Shown here in pieces: positions 1-7,740 of a stretch of 39,557 bases of DNA. Within the stretch, counting starts at the first letter, position 1; each line of letters opens with the position of its first letter. The notes under the pieces were generated by a model. That model did no database searches. It saw nothing but the letters and a program-made list of their open reading frames with translations, and had not been told where the DNA came from. This DNA comes from Hungatella sp. UBA3048 (lineage in GTDB: Bacteria; Bacillota; Clostridia; Lachnospirales; Lachnospiraceae), in the NCBI GenBank assembly GCA_002367105.1, contig DFCS01000010.1, positions 1-39,557 of the forward strand. The letters run 5' to 3'. The translations under genes were made by a program, and so were the position numbers.

Positions 1-3
1 TGG

Positions 4-1011
4 TTATTTACCATTTACTTTTGTGATATCATCAATAAGCGCACTTATAATTAGTCCAACAACTGCTCCAATAGGACCACCGAAAATTGCACCGATACCA
101 GTACCAACCGCAATGAACAGAGAATCTCCCATGGTTGTAAGAACCTTTTCTCCAAAAGTCTCCTTTATGAATCCGTTAATAAGATCAATAATTTCATTTC
201 CAAACACCTGGAAGGCTGCGGTATTACCGAACTTCCCAACAAAAGTGCTAAATGTTACGATTAACGAAGGGATGCTTATTCCTCCAGTAAACATTGTAAC
301 AAGTGACCCAGTGATCTTCTTCCAAAGTGTTTTAGCAATTACAATAGGGCTAATCGCTCCAGCCGCTAACACCAACCAAGTTACAAGAGCTGTTTCTACT
401 GGAGCTGTTGAGGCTGATCCTATATACAAAGAAACCGCAGCTACTAATCCATCAACTATTAGTTTCCCCGTCTTATCAAGTATGGTTTTCCAATCCAAAT
501 TACTCAAAAAGAGTCCTATCTGTTTTCCAATATTATACCAATCTATATTTTCTATAGCAGTAGTTAACGTATCCAACAATCCTATAGCAAAAGTATTGAA
601 TGTCTGGCCAAATACAGCAAAATCAAAAGTTGAAAAGAAACTGTTAATGCCATTTGCAATCGAACTTCCCAGATTTGCCCAATTAAAAGTCTTACCGAAT
701 GAGAATGCTATATATAAAGCTGTGTTCAAAGCGCCTGCAACTGTTCTACCTACAGTTCCAAATAATGCAGGTGTAATAAGGCCATTTAAGAATTGTGCAA
801 GCCCCGTACCAAATCCACTTGCAACTGAATAAACAGCAGGCCAGTTTATACTATTCAAAGCTCCCGTTAGGCCATCTCCTATATATTTCCCTATACCGTA
901 ATAATCACCGGCCTTGAACGCATTTACGATCCTGTCTGCCATGGCCTGTGCATTGTTTTCTACATTGGCAAAAGCGTCATCCCATGCCGCCTGATAATCT
1001 AAAAGGCACTT
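4..1011 (-). CDS. Tape measure protein, C-terminal part (reached by -1 frameshift)
   Basis: This frame continues the tape measure of the gene ending at 999 and stops at 4-6. An ATG at 942 opens a 312-residue frame, but the open frame continues upstream and reads C-L-L-D-Y-Q-A-A-W-D-D-A-F before it, which resembles normal tape-measure sequence. There is no convincing ribosome site before 942. The protein is rich in Gly, Ala and Ile, with hydrophobic stretches around residues 160-220 and 270-305 of the 312-residue frame, as expected for a tape measure that sets tail length and is ejected through the membrane. I infer translation by -1 slippage at 1011-1017, adding 335 residues to the first 710, about 1045 in all. 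The alternative is a plain frameshift mutation that splits the gene. Confidence 0.75.
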   Translation of the reverse strand, partial: KCLLDYQAAWDDAFANVENNAQAMADRIVNAFKAGDYYGIGKYIGDGLTGALNSINWPAVYSVASGFGTGLAQFLNGLITPALFGTVGRTVAGALNTALYIAFSFGKTFNWANLGSSIANGINSFFSTFDFAVFGQTFNTFAIGLLDTLTTAIENIDWYNIGKQIGLFLSNLDWKTILDKTGKLIVDGLVAAVSLYIGSASTAPVETALVTWLVLAAGAISPIVIAKTLWKKITGSLVTMFTGGISIPSLIVTFSTFVGKFGNTAAFQVFGNEIIDLINGFIKETFGEKVLTTMGDSLFIAVGTGIGAIFGGPIGAVVGLIISALIDDITKVNGK

Positions 1012-3140
1012 AAAAAAGCATCGTCAAGCAGACCACCAGCTCCACCCTTTTTTCCGCTACCACTTCCAGATCCATCGTTAGAGCTTATAACGTTTAAATT
1101 ATCAAATCCTTGTAAATTACTGGCCATCTTCTTGGACTTTTTGGCGGCGTCATCCATTTTATCAGCTGCTCCACCAGCGGCATCTTCCAAGCCACTCATA
1201 TCTGCAGCTGCCGATCCTACAGAAGATCCTAAAGAACCAATCTGAATTCCGAGCAAACCACCTATCCAAGAAAACAATCTTTGAACAGCAATAACCAACG
1301 CATTAACATATGGAAGTACCGCTGCTACAATTGGTAGGAATAAGTTACCTATAGTTCTGCCCAGATTGGCAAAATTAGACTGTAAAAGTCTTAACTGATT
1401 AGACGGCTGCCCCAGAGTATTAGCCAAATCTCCCCATGCATATTTGGTAGAGTCCAATATAATGATAGTTCTTAACAATACCTTATCTTGCTGGCTAAGT
1501 GCTGATATTTTTGCCTTAATCCCAAGTTCACTTAATTTCTGTTGTAGATTGGCTTCACGGATATTAACACCGTACTTATCTACAGTCTCACTCATACCTA
1601 CCATTCCCGAAGCCAAATTCTGCCACACATCTTTAAAATCCATGTTTCGTACAGATGCAAGATCAGCGCCAATCATGGTCAGCGCATTGGATAATTTGAG
1701 AGCCGTTTCAGAAGCCACATCCATAGAAGATGCCATCTGACCAAAAGTCGCCTGATAATTCATAAGCATATCTGGGTCAATTCCAAGGCTTGGCATACCA
1801 GTGGAAACAAGATTCCCATTGGCATCAGCTTGAAATCCAGACATCTTTCCGGTTAATTCTTTTGCTCTCTCGCTAAATGAATTGGCATATGCTTCAGCTG
1901 AATCATAACCAGACTGTTTCCATGAACCAACTGCATTATCTGCAACCTGCCCCCATGCGGCATCAAAATAGTTCAGAGTCTCTATGTAGTCCATGGAAGA
2001 TTCCGTGGCTTTCCACAGCCCTTTCATTCCACGAATCACCATGAACCATCTCGCATAGAACATACCAATTTGTGAGACAAGACCTTTTGTGCTGCTCTTT
2101 GCCTTTCCTGCGCTGACTGAATAGGCATTTAAGCTGTTCTTCATGGAAGAACCTGCACTCGCTACTTTGGAGCCATTAGAAGCCAGATTTGCCAGTGCAT
2201 TTGTCATTTGAATGAGGTTATTGCTAACCCTCGGAGCTCCGGATAAGGTGGCCATCATTTCTTTTAAAGCCACTCCAAGATTTTGAATATTCGGAATAGC
2301 ATTGCCTGCGGATTTTCCACCCAACTTCGTTATAGAGGAAACAAGATTTTCCAGTCCACTTGTGTCAAAATTGAGCGCACCTATCCCGTTCAAACCGCTT
2401 ACAAACCTTAAAATCTGGTCCTTAATTGGCTTAAGGTTCACTGCCGCCTGTGTGGCCTTTGTGCCGCCAAGACGGCTAATATTGTTTACAAGATTATTTA
2501 GTCCCTCGATATTAAACGAAACACTGCCAACAGAATTCATGCTGGAAACAAAACTGTGCAGGGAGGTTGAAATCTGCGGAAGATTCTTTACCGCCTGTGT
2601 GGCATTAATACGTCCCAATTTGCTTATTGAGGCCACCAGTTTATATAGAGGATCCGGGTTAAAATTCAAACTCCCCACATTGTTCATTCCAGAAACAAAA
2701 TCGGCCATACTGGTTTTTAAAAATTCCAGATTCTGCGTTGCTTCCATGACCGAAGCACGTCCCAGCTTTGAAATGGAAATTGCAACATTAGTCAGAGTTT
2801 CCGTATCAAATTTAAGATTTCCAATACCATTTATACTATTTGCAAAGCTTTCCATGGCATGAGCCGTATTGCTTACTCCCTGAACATCAACCGCTGCCAG
2901 TTTATTAAGACCACCGGTCACTCTGGAAAAATCCGCTGTTTTGGTCCGCTCATTAAAACTTTGAATAGATGAAGCGATCTGGTTTATTCCAGAGGCCACC
3001 TGGCTCGCCCCAGACATTTCTATCCCGGATAAAGCAGATTGCAGGCTCAACATCTTTTGTATAAATTTATCTATTTTAGCGTCAGCACTATTTGTACTGG
3101 CGTCTATCTGGACTTTTAAATCATCAATAACATCAGCCAT
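999..3140 (-). CDS. Phage tail tape measure protein, N-terminal part
   Basis: The 713-residue frame begins with a charged segment (MADVIDDLKVQIDAST) and then has at least five imperfect repeats of about 40 residues. Each repeat contains a motif like L-N-N-L-V-N-N-I-S-R-L-G followed by A-x-x-N-L, typical of tape-measure proteins of Firmicute siphophages. A hydrophobic segment lies near residues 350-370 and another near 590-620, followed by a Gly/Ser/Lys-rich linker at the end. It lies directly after the gpG/gpGT chaperone genes and a strong hairpin, the usual place. The frame stops abruptly in a normal-looking sequence (F-L-S-A-F), and tape-measure sequence continues in the -1 frame, so the true product is probably the fusion with 4-1011. 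Confidence 0.9.
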   Translation of the reverse strand: MADVIDDLKVQIDASTNSADAKIDKFIQKMLSLQSALSGIEMSGASQVASGINQIASSIQSFNERTKTADFSRVTGGLNKLAAVDVQGVSNTAHAMESFANSINGIGNLKFDTETLTNVAISISKLGRASVMEATQNLEFLKTSMADFVSGMNNVGSLNFNPDPLYKLVASISKLGRINATQAVKNLPQISTSLHSFVSSMNSVGSVSFNIEGLNNLVNNISRLGGTKATQAAVNLKPIKDQILRFVSGLNGIGALNFDTSGLENLVSSITKLGGKSAGNAIPNIQNLGVALKEMMATLSGAPRVSNNLIQMTNALANLASNGSKVASAGSSMKNSLNAYSVSAGKAKSSTKGLVSQIGMFYARWFMVIRGMKGLWKATESSMDYIETLNYFDAAWGQVADNAVGSWKQSGYDSAEAYANSFSERAKELTGKMSGFQADANGNLVSTGMPSLGIDPDMLMNYQATFGQMASSMDVASETALKLSNALTMIGADLASVRNMDFKDVWQNLASGMVGMSETVDKYGVNIREANLQQKLSELGIKAKISALSQQDKVLLRTIIILDSTKYAWGDLANTLGQPSNQLRLLQSNFANLGRTIGNLFLPIVAAVLPYVNALVIAVQRLFSWIGGLLGIQIGSLGSSVGSAAADMSGLEDAAGGAADKMDDAAKKSKKMASNLQGFDNLNVISSNDGSGSGSGKKGGAGGLLDDAFLSAF
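1011..1017 (-). promoter_or_regulatory. Candidate -1 ribosomal frameshift heptamer in tape measure
   Basis: On the minus strand the codons GCT TTT TTA contain T TTT TTA in the correct phase for a canonical X XXY YYZ slippery site. Slipping back one base after TTA (codon 710) leads into AAG TGC CTT TTA GAT TAT CAG, the frame of the downstream part. The zero frame ends four codons later at TAG. Only a weak 4-bp stem (GGCA/TGCC) is seen downstream, so the stimulator is unclear. Confidence 0.55.
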
Positions 3141-3160
3141 GTTTTCACCGCCTTTTACAC

Positions 3161-3201
3161 ATACAAAAAAAGGCGAGTGAATTTTCGTCCATCACTCGCC
3201 T
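3161..3201 (-). terminator. Terminator-like hairpin between gpGT and tape measure
   Basis: A perfect 9-bp stem (AGGCGAGTG/CACTCGCCT) is followed on the minus strand by seven T residues. It overlaps the stop codon of the T extension and sits just before the tape-measure ribosome site. It may tune transcription into the tape measure or need an antiterminator. Confidence 0.75.
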
Positions 3202-3683
3202 TTCCTATTTCTTTTTTTAACATCATTTTCAAATGCTCCGGCAAAGCCCAAGAAACGTTGCAATGCCTGTTCTTCTTCCATTTTCTTTTCCTCTTCTGTT
3301 TTTGGAGTAACCCGAATAGGTTCTTCGAAATATTTACCTTTCTTCTTACGTTTGACAAATGGTATTGCATTACACACAGTTGCGTCCAGGGCAGAAGCAA
3401 CATATTGGCCCATGAGCCACATTTCGTCACTATGCTGTTGCCGCTTTCTTCGATATACTTCTGCAAATGGAAGAAGCTTACGAGGATTTAGCCGCCAGAA
3501 TAAATCATACGGAACATTCATGAGCAGCGCGTCCGGCAAATACTGTTCCCAGATTATTTCGTGGAAGTTGATTTTCTTTTGCGATCCTGAGGAATCTTCC
3601 CGGATACGGACTTCTGATTTGCTTCCTCTGCCACTTCGTTCATTTTGGCAATCACCTTGTCCATTCCGGTGAGTTTGAAAAAA
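3192..3683 (-). CDS. Tail assembly chaperone T extension (gpGT-like, by -1 frameshift)
   Basis: This frame overlaps the end of the gpG-like gene in the -1 frame and has no convincing start of its own. Its second half, from about I-N-F-H-E-I-I-W-E-Q-Y-L-P-D-A to the stop at 3192, resembles the T domain of Firmicute phage tail chaperones (short acidic/aromatic start, then D-L-F-W-x-L-N-P). The product is expected as a G-T fusion that binds the tape measure during tail assembly and is absent from virions. Two slip positions are possible: the canonical T TTT TTC at 3677-3683, which gives a 288-residue fusion, or the A-rich run at 3571-3580 near the end of gpG. The sequence between the two reads like out-of-frame noise, which favours the later site. 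Confidence 0.7.
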   Translation of the reverse strand, partial: FFQTHRNGQGDCQNERSGRGSKSEVRIREDSSGSQKKINFHEIIWEQYLPDALLMNVPYDLFWRLNPRKLLPFAEVYRRKRQQHSDEMWLMGQYVASALDATVCNAIPFVKRKKKGKYFEEPIRVTPKTEEEKKMEEEQALQRFLGFAGAFENDVKKRNRKGE

Positions 3684-4057
3684 CCATCTTCTTCCATACA
3701 ATTTCTAAGAAAATCATACATCCCCCAGAATGAAGCGCGATCATCTTCCGGATTTTCCTTAACAAACTGCTTAAACAGAGCTTTTGCCGCCTGTTCATTC
3801 TCCACTGGATTGTTTTCCAGCAAGCCAGCATAAAGTGCCGCCATGGCAACCTTGGGAATGTCAGAAACCATGTCAGAAGTCCCGGCCATAATTGCTGCCG
3901 CCATAGATACCTTTTCACCATCTTCAGACGGTCCATTTTTCATGATATAACTTCCGGAGATGACTTTGAAAACACGGTCTACACACTCCTTATATTCTGC
4001 GGCCTCAAAGGAGAACTCCACTTTGTAATCCTTGCCGCCGATTGTTAAAATCTTCAT
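3554..4057 (-). CDS. Tail assembly chaperone (gpG-like)
   Basis: A 167-residue protein starting MKILTIGGKDYKVEFSFEAA, a beginning typical of gpG-like chaperones: a short beta-rich N-terminus with an acidic helical body. It lies between the major tail protein and the tape measure, where such chaperones always sit, and overlaps the T frame at its end. Its role is to coat the tape measure and recruit tail-tube subunits in the cytoplasm. The end (P-Q-D-R-K-R-K-S-T-S-T-K) is very basic and encoded by an A-rich tract where slippage could occur. Confidence 0.85.
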   Translation of the reverse strand: MKILTIGGKDYKVEFSFEAAEYKECVDRVFKVISGSYIMKNGPSEDGEKVSMAAAIMAGTSDMVSDIPKVAMAALYAGLLENNPVENEQAAKALFKQFVKENPEDDRASFWGMYDFLRNCMEEDGFFKLTGMDKVIAKMNEVAEEANQKSVSGKIPQDRKRKSTSTK

Positions 4058-4079
4058 ATCTAATTTCCTCCCATTTTAT

Positions 4080-4562
4080 TCATTGGGCCGCAGTAGGTTC
4101 AACAGCTGTGGCCCAGCCAATTTCTCCTGTAGGGGTTACAGAAACGCTAGTGTCCCATGCATTATCAACATCGGTTGCGGCCCACCCCATACGAGTAGGC
4201 GTACAGGTAAAGAAAAATCCTTTTGTCAGACGTGGATGGTAAAATTCAATCCACATTCTTTTGTTAGCGTCTCTCGCCGTTTCATATTGGTCACAAATAT
4301 CTTCCCACATATCAAGGAACACCTGCGACATACCAAATGTAATGGCCAGAGCACCGCCAACATCTTTTAATCCCTCGATATAACGTTTCCATTCAGTATC
4401 GTTCAAAGACGTTACATCATAGGTCCCCACTTCAGGATTTACATCAGGAATACTTTTAGGATTCGGTAGATCGGTAAATGCAGTAGGCTTTGTCCCGGCA
4501 GTAGTTTCAATTCCATATCCAACATGAATACCAGCAGTTGATAAATCTACAGCTTTAGGCAT
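4080..4562 (-). CDS. Major tail (tube) protein
   Basis: A 160-residue protein. The N-terminus (A-G-I-H-V-G-Y-G-I-E-T-T-A-G-T-K-P) matches the start of many phage tail tube proteins, which present a short loop followed by T-x-G-T-x-P. The middle has alternating beta-rich stretches. It follows the tail terminator gene and precedes gpG, the standard order. It should polymerise into hexameric rings around the tape measure. It is separated from the upstream gene by a terminator-like hairpin, which may allow separate control of this abundant protein. Confidence 0.85.
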   Translation of the reverse strand: MPKAVDLSTAGIHVGYGIETTAGTKPTAFTDLPNPKSIPDVNPEVGTYDVTSLNDTEWKRYIEGLKDVGGALAITFGMSQVFLDMWEDICDQYETARDANKRMWIEFYHPRLTKGFFFTCTPTRMGWAATDVDNAWDTSVSVTPTGEIGWATAVEPTAAQ

Positions 4563-4586
4563 AATGTCATATCCTCCTTTTCACAT

Positions 4587-4617
4587 AAAAAAAGAACCTC
4601 ATCATTAGACGAAGCTC
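4587..4617 (-). terminator. Terminator-like hairpin before major tail protein
   Basis: Imperfect 9-bp stem (GAGCTTCGT with ATGAGGTTC, three wobble pairs) followed by seven T residues on the minus strand, between the tail terminator gene and the ribosome site of the tail tube gene. Confidence 0.55.
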
Positions 4618-4637
4618 AAAGTTAATTGCTCATATTT

Positions 4638-5021
4638 TTATATTAAATCGCCATCGCAATAGGTTCTATGGAATCTTGCAATCCAGCGATATGCTTCTGA
4701 TGTACTTGAACGGTCCACTTCTAGCGGTCCGTATTTTAAAGTGAATCCCAACTCTGTCATAATATCAGCGGCAAGGAAGATTAATTGCTTTGCCTTACTG
4801 GAAGAACCGGAATCATAAATGGTAATTTCAAAGTCAGCAGATATGGCACACTGCTTATTCTGTAAGGAACTGCTTGTTGTTGGTTGTCCCAAACTCTTGA
4901 AATAAAGGTAGGGAAAAGTAGATGGAGTATCATTCCTGGTAGTTCCGCTTCCTTTGATATACTTTTTCAGTGTTTCGTCATTCACCAGACGGGTATAAAC
5001 CAAAGAGGATATATCAAGCAT
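4638..5021 (-). CDS. Tail terminator / tail completion protein
   Basis: A 127-residue protein beginning MLDISSLVYTRLVNDETLKKYI, the helix that opens most lambda gpU/SPP1 gp17-like tail terminators, followed by the beta strands Y-L-Y-F-K-S-L and F-E-I-T-I-Y-D. It sits between the HK97 gp10-like gene (1-base overlap at 5021) and the tail tube gene. It is expected to cap the tail tube and join it to the head. Assigned by position and fold pattern rather than by strong sequence identity. Confidence 0.7.
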   Translation of the reverse strand: MLDISSLVYTRLVNDETLKKYIKGSGTTRNDTPSTFPYLYFKSLGQPTTSSSLQNKQCAISADFEITIYDSGSSSKAKQLIFLAADIMTELGFTLKYGPLEVDRSSTSEAYRWIARFHRTYCDGDLI

Positions 5022-5551
5022 TACCGGATCACCTCCTTTACAATAGCCGCCACCTGTGCCCGGATAGCCACGGAAGCATTATACATTGGCATTGTGGCTT
5101 TTGTACCGTGGGTGTAATGCCATTTTTCATCTTCGCCCCAGTAGTACCAACCATCTTCAAAAGCATGAATCTGTCTGGGGAATGTTCCTATTCCATATCC
5201 CATCTCTCCGGCTTTGGGATTATCAGACGGATTATAGAAAACACCGGCTCCGAACTCAACGAGGAGCAAGGTGTTAATGGTTCCATAGTCATTGGACTTT
5301 GTTTGTCCAGTTGCTACAAGAATAGCTTTGCAACCGTCTGTCCTATGCTCCATTTCCACCCGAAGAGTAATTGTTTTACCTAAGGGGGATTCACTAATGC
5401 TTTGCAAGGCAACTGTCTGGCCGGCTTCTGCCAAACGCTGACATAGTAATTCAGCTTTCCGGTGCAAGTCAACTTTGTACTGCTCAAGTTGATTGATTAT
5501 ATCCTGGATTCCCGTTGAAGAGAAGTTTCCTTTAAACACTTTCTTAGCCAT
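5021..5551 (-). CDS. HK97 gp10-like head-tail joining protein
   Basis: A 176-residue protein with the pattern of HK97 gp10/DUF64 proteins. It has an N-terminal helix with G-I-Q-D-I-I-N-Q-L-E-Q-Y, a central L-L-V-E-F-G-A-G-V motif and a late alternating segment ending A-S-V-A-I-R-A-Q-V-A-A-I. The E-F-G-(A/T)-G element is the family hallmark. It is co-transcribed with the head closure and tail terminator genes. Confidence 0.8.
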   Translation of the reverse strand: MAKKVFKGNFSSTGIQDIINQLEQYKVDLHRKAELLCQRLAEAGQTVALQSISESPLGKTITLRVEMEHRTDGCKAILVATGQTKSNDYGTINTLLLVEFGAGVFYNPSDNPKAGEMGYGIGTFPRQIHAFEDGWYYWGEDEKWHYTHGTKATMPMYNASVAIRAQVAAIVKEVIR

Positions 5552-5554
5552 AGA

Positions 5555-5725
5555 TTACTCTGCTTTCTCATCGTCTAAATACATAATGAATTTACCGCCA
5601 CATTCACATTTCTCATGACAATCAAATACTTCAAAAAGTTCTGTGGATTGCTTTTTGTCAGATTCTTGCGGCTTCCCACATTTTTCGCAACGGAAAGCTA
5701 TTTCAACTTTCTGTTTCTTGGACAT
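5555..5725 (-). CDS. Small zinc-ribbon protein
   Basis: A 56-residue protein starting MSKKQKVEIAFRCEKCGKPQ. The ATG at 5725 has GGAGG eight bases upstream, so the longer frame up to 5761 is not used. Cys pairs C-E-K-C and C-E-C-G with another Cys between them form a probable zinc ribbon. Its start overlaps the end of the head closure gene and it ends just before the gp10-like gene. Function unknown. Small metal-binding proteins inside head-tail connector clusters may be structural or regulatory. Confidence 0.7.
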   Translation of the reverse strand: MSKKQKVEIAFRCEKCGKPQESDKKQSTELFEVFDCHEKCECGGKFIMYLDDEKAE

Positions 5726-6140
5726 TCTTCGCGCCTCCATCTGGCAACTGTTTAATCGCATACAACAAGGAATTTATACTCCTTGCAACTTTGACGACCT
5801 TATAATCAGCTCCTTTGCCGTCCTCTGGCTTCCGGTCAACAAATATCTGCGATAATTCATTAATAGGGAGCGTGAGCTTACAGGAACAAATCACCTTATC
5901 ATAATCTGTATTCACTCCGAAAGGCTCTGTTTGAGCTTCGGACCGTGCCGGGGACACATTCGCCTCGAACTTTACCGGGTCCGCATACCCAACCGTGTAA
6001 TCGCCAGTAAGAAGTGGTTCTCCTGTCACCGGATCATAGATGATATTGCCGTCCAAATCAGTTTCATAAACCGGAACATGCTCTGAATAGAGCTGATAAA
6101 ACAGCGTCTTATTATTTCGCTTTAAACCTCTCACAATCAA
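5703..6140 (-). CDS. Head closure / head-tail adaptor protein
   Basis: A 145-residue protein with a beta-rich middle (Y-T-V-G-Y-A-D-P-V-K-F-E-A-N-V-S-P-A) and the phrase S-E-A-Q-T-E-P-F-G. This pattern recurs in small Firmicute phage proteins encoded between the portal-proximal connector and the gp10-like protein. It starts 4 bp inside the end of the exonuclease gene. The likely role is sealing the head after DNA packaging. Assigned mainly by position, so moderate confidence on function. Confidence 0.65.
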   Translation of the reverse strand: MIVRGLKRNNKTLFYQLYSEHVPVYETDLDGNIIYDPVTGEPLLTGDYTVGYADPVKFEANVSPARSEAQTEPFGVNTDYDKVICSCKLTLPINELSQIFVDRKPEDGKGADYKVVKVARSINSLLYAIKQLPDGGAKNVQETES

Positions 6141-6739
6141 ATCACCAGCTTTTCATATATCGCCTTGATTACCCTTGCGTCATATAATGCGTTGTGTTTG
6201 TCTCCATAAATCTGAACATTAGGGGATTCCGCAACGATTTCTTCCCTGGACTTGTCAAAGGCTTCTCTTTCAGGAATTCCATAATGCCTTGCAATATCCT
6301 GATTAATGTCATGACAGCTTGCAGATACATTTTCAGGCAGGTCAAATGCAGTGCCAAAAAGGTCAATCAACAAAACAAAATCGTAATGACTTACATCAGA
6401 TACGAACTGAACGGAATCAAATTGCAAAAGCCATTGAACGAATTCGTCCCTGACCTCTGTTTTGCTACCTTTCATGTTAGGACAATATCCATCTCTCAAA
6501 TCGCTTACAGAAGAATCTGATAATAAAATTGGTGTATAATGAGTCCATCTATCAATATGCTTTTCTGCAATCTTTAGATTTTTGATAACATTCTCCTGAA
6601 TCCAGTCATTACACTGCTCTTTTTCATAATCATCAAATTCTGCATAGAAAGTTTTGCCGTCCTCTGCTACGCAACCAAGACTGATAAGGGTTGTGTTCTT
6701 ATGTAATCCGGTAAATTCTGTATCAAAATATATATTCAT
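6137..6739 (-). CDS. DEDDh-type 3'-5' exonuclease (exoribonuclease-like)
   Basis: A 200-residue protein with the motifs of DEDDh exonucleases: Exo I as D-T-E-F-T-G-L at residues 6-12, Exo II around S-D-V-S-H-Y-D-F, and Exo III as H-N-A-L-Y-D-A-R near residue 182. It resembles the Rv2179c/phage exoribonuclease-like family. It would remove nucleotides from 3' ends of RNA or DNA. It is misplaced: it and the next upstream gene are inserted between two head-tail connector genes, where enzymes are not usual. It overlaps the head closure gene by 4 bp and so is co-translated with structural genes. Confidence 0.85.
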   Translation of the reverse strand: MNIYFDTEFTGLHKNTTLISLGCVAEDGKTFYAEFDDYEKEQCNDWIQENVIKNLKIAEKHIDRWTHYTPILLSDSSVSDLRDGYCPNMKGSKTEVRDEFVQWLLQFDSVQFVSDVSHYDFVLLIDLFGTAFDLPENVSASCHDINQDIARHYGIPEREAFDKSREEIVAESPNVQIYGDKHNALYDARVIKAIYEKLVI

Positions 6740-6756
6740 GGAATTCTCACCACCTT

Positions 6757-7011
6757 TTACAGGTCCACACCTTCCATAACTGCTCTTGCTTCCAGAACCG
6801 CAATATAATCAGTCATAGCAGAAATCTGCATATTATAAGTGCTTCTCGGGCAAGTTGGTTTAAAGCCCAACTCTCCCTTATCCCATCTTTCGAGCATTGC
6901 TTTCAGTTTCTGATATCGAATAACAATCTGATAATATTCAGCTCTGAAACGTTCCTTGTAATCTGCACTGTTCATCATTTCCGCTGTATCATTTAATTCC
7001 ATTTTGGTCAT
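6757..7011 (-). CDS. crAss001_48-related small phage protein
   Basis: An 84-residue protein starting MTKMELNDTAEMM. The start at 7011 is chosen because GGGAG lies about seven bases upstream and the longer frame to 7047 runs through that site. The segment Y-K-E-R-F-R-A-E-Y-Y-Q followed by L-x-x-M-L-E-R-W-D-K-G-E-L-G-F-K-P-T-C-P matches the widespread gut-phage family called crAss001_48-related. Its function is unknown. In other phages it tends to be an early gene, so its place among head-tail connectors suggests insertion together with the exonuclease. Confidence 0.7.
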   Translation of the reverse strand: MTKMELNDTAEMMNSADYKERFRAEYYQIVIRYQKLKAMLERWDKGELGFKPTCPRSTYNMQISAMTDYIAVLEARAVMEGVDL

Positions 7012-7126
7012 AATCATTCTCCCTGTCCTCCCAGACATATTAAGCATACCTGCCCACCACCATTATTCTGATATGCACCCTGCGTCCAGCCGGGAGGTTA
7101 GCCAGACACGCACCGTCTAAATTAAG

Positions 7127-7447
7127 TTACAAAGTTTTTGCCATAGACACCACATCAAAATAAAGGTCATCTTCACTCTGGTATCCACGGGAAATCCCGT
7201 TTTCAGAATGTGAACTCTGACCCTCACTTCCCTGCTTGGCCCAATAATAAACAGCGGCATCAAATACCACATCTCTATACTTTGAAACCGCCTTTTCTTT
7301 TTCTGCATCAGTATACCCATACGGATAACGCTTGGAGCATACCTTGCGAATTGCTCGATTGATGAGAATGAGCAGAACCTGATTGTCCTGTGTGCTCACC
7401 TCGTCTCCAAGATATGTACTTACATCAGCCAGAATATCTGTTTCCAC
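7127..7447 (-). CDS. Head-tail connector / DNA packaging protein (gp6/YqbG-like)
   Basis: A 106-residue, mostly helical protein. The N-terminus D-I-L-A-D-V-S-T-Y-L and the phrase L-L-I-L-I-N-R-A-I-R-K-V match the HK97 gp6/SPP1 gp15-type adaptor family, which forms a ring below the portal. It follows the capsid genes in the usual order. The 116 bases between it and the next gene hold no clear feature. Confidence 0.75.
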   Translation of the reverse strand: METDILADVSTYLGDEVSTQDNQVLLILINRAIRKVCSKRYPYGYTDAEKEKAVSKYRDVVFDAAVYYWAKQGSEGQSSHSENGISRGYQSEDDLYFDVVSMAKTL

Positions 7448-7466
7448 TCATCTCACCCCCCTTTAC

Positions 7467-7724
7467 TCAGCCTTTTGCAGGTCTTCCACGTCTCGGCTTA
7501 TCTTCTGCAACTTCTACGGCCTTTTGAATAGCTTTGTCCGCTGACTCAGCATCTACCGTTCCGGTAAAATTTCCGTTCTCATCATACGCATTTACGCTTC
7601 CGTCTGTGTGTGTTTCCAATGCTCCCTCTGGGGCATCATCTTTCATTTCCGGCAGGCCCACCGGAACCTCTTCACCAGCTTTATAATAAGTGCCATTATG
7701 GTTTACCATATACGGGAATTTCAT
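7467..7724 (-). CDS. Small acidic phage protein, YqbF-like
   Basis: An 85-residue protein with the pattern Y-M-V-N-H-N-G-T-Y-Y-K-A-G-E-E-V-P and a basic end R-R-G-R-P-A-K-G. Such short proteins between the major capsid protein and the connector (YqbF-like) are common in Firmicute siphophages. Role unknown. Confidence 0.6.
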   Translation of the reverse strand: MKFPYMVNHNGTYYKAGEEVPVGLPEMKDDAPEGALETHTDGSVNAYDENGNFTGTVDAESADKAIQKAVEVAEDKPRRGRPAKG

Positions 7725-7740
7725 TTCACCTTATCCCCCT

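Noticed and set aside
23..832. Long plus-strand open frame opposite the tape measure
   Set aside because: It has no ribosome site, reads like an antisense shadow, and covers a well-supported minus-strand gene.
3155..3466. Third frame open over the gpGT region
   Set aside because: It runs through the terminator hairpin and lacks any chaperone-like sequence; a frame shadow of the T extension.
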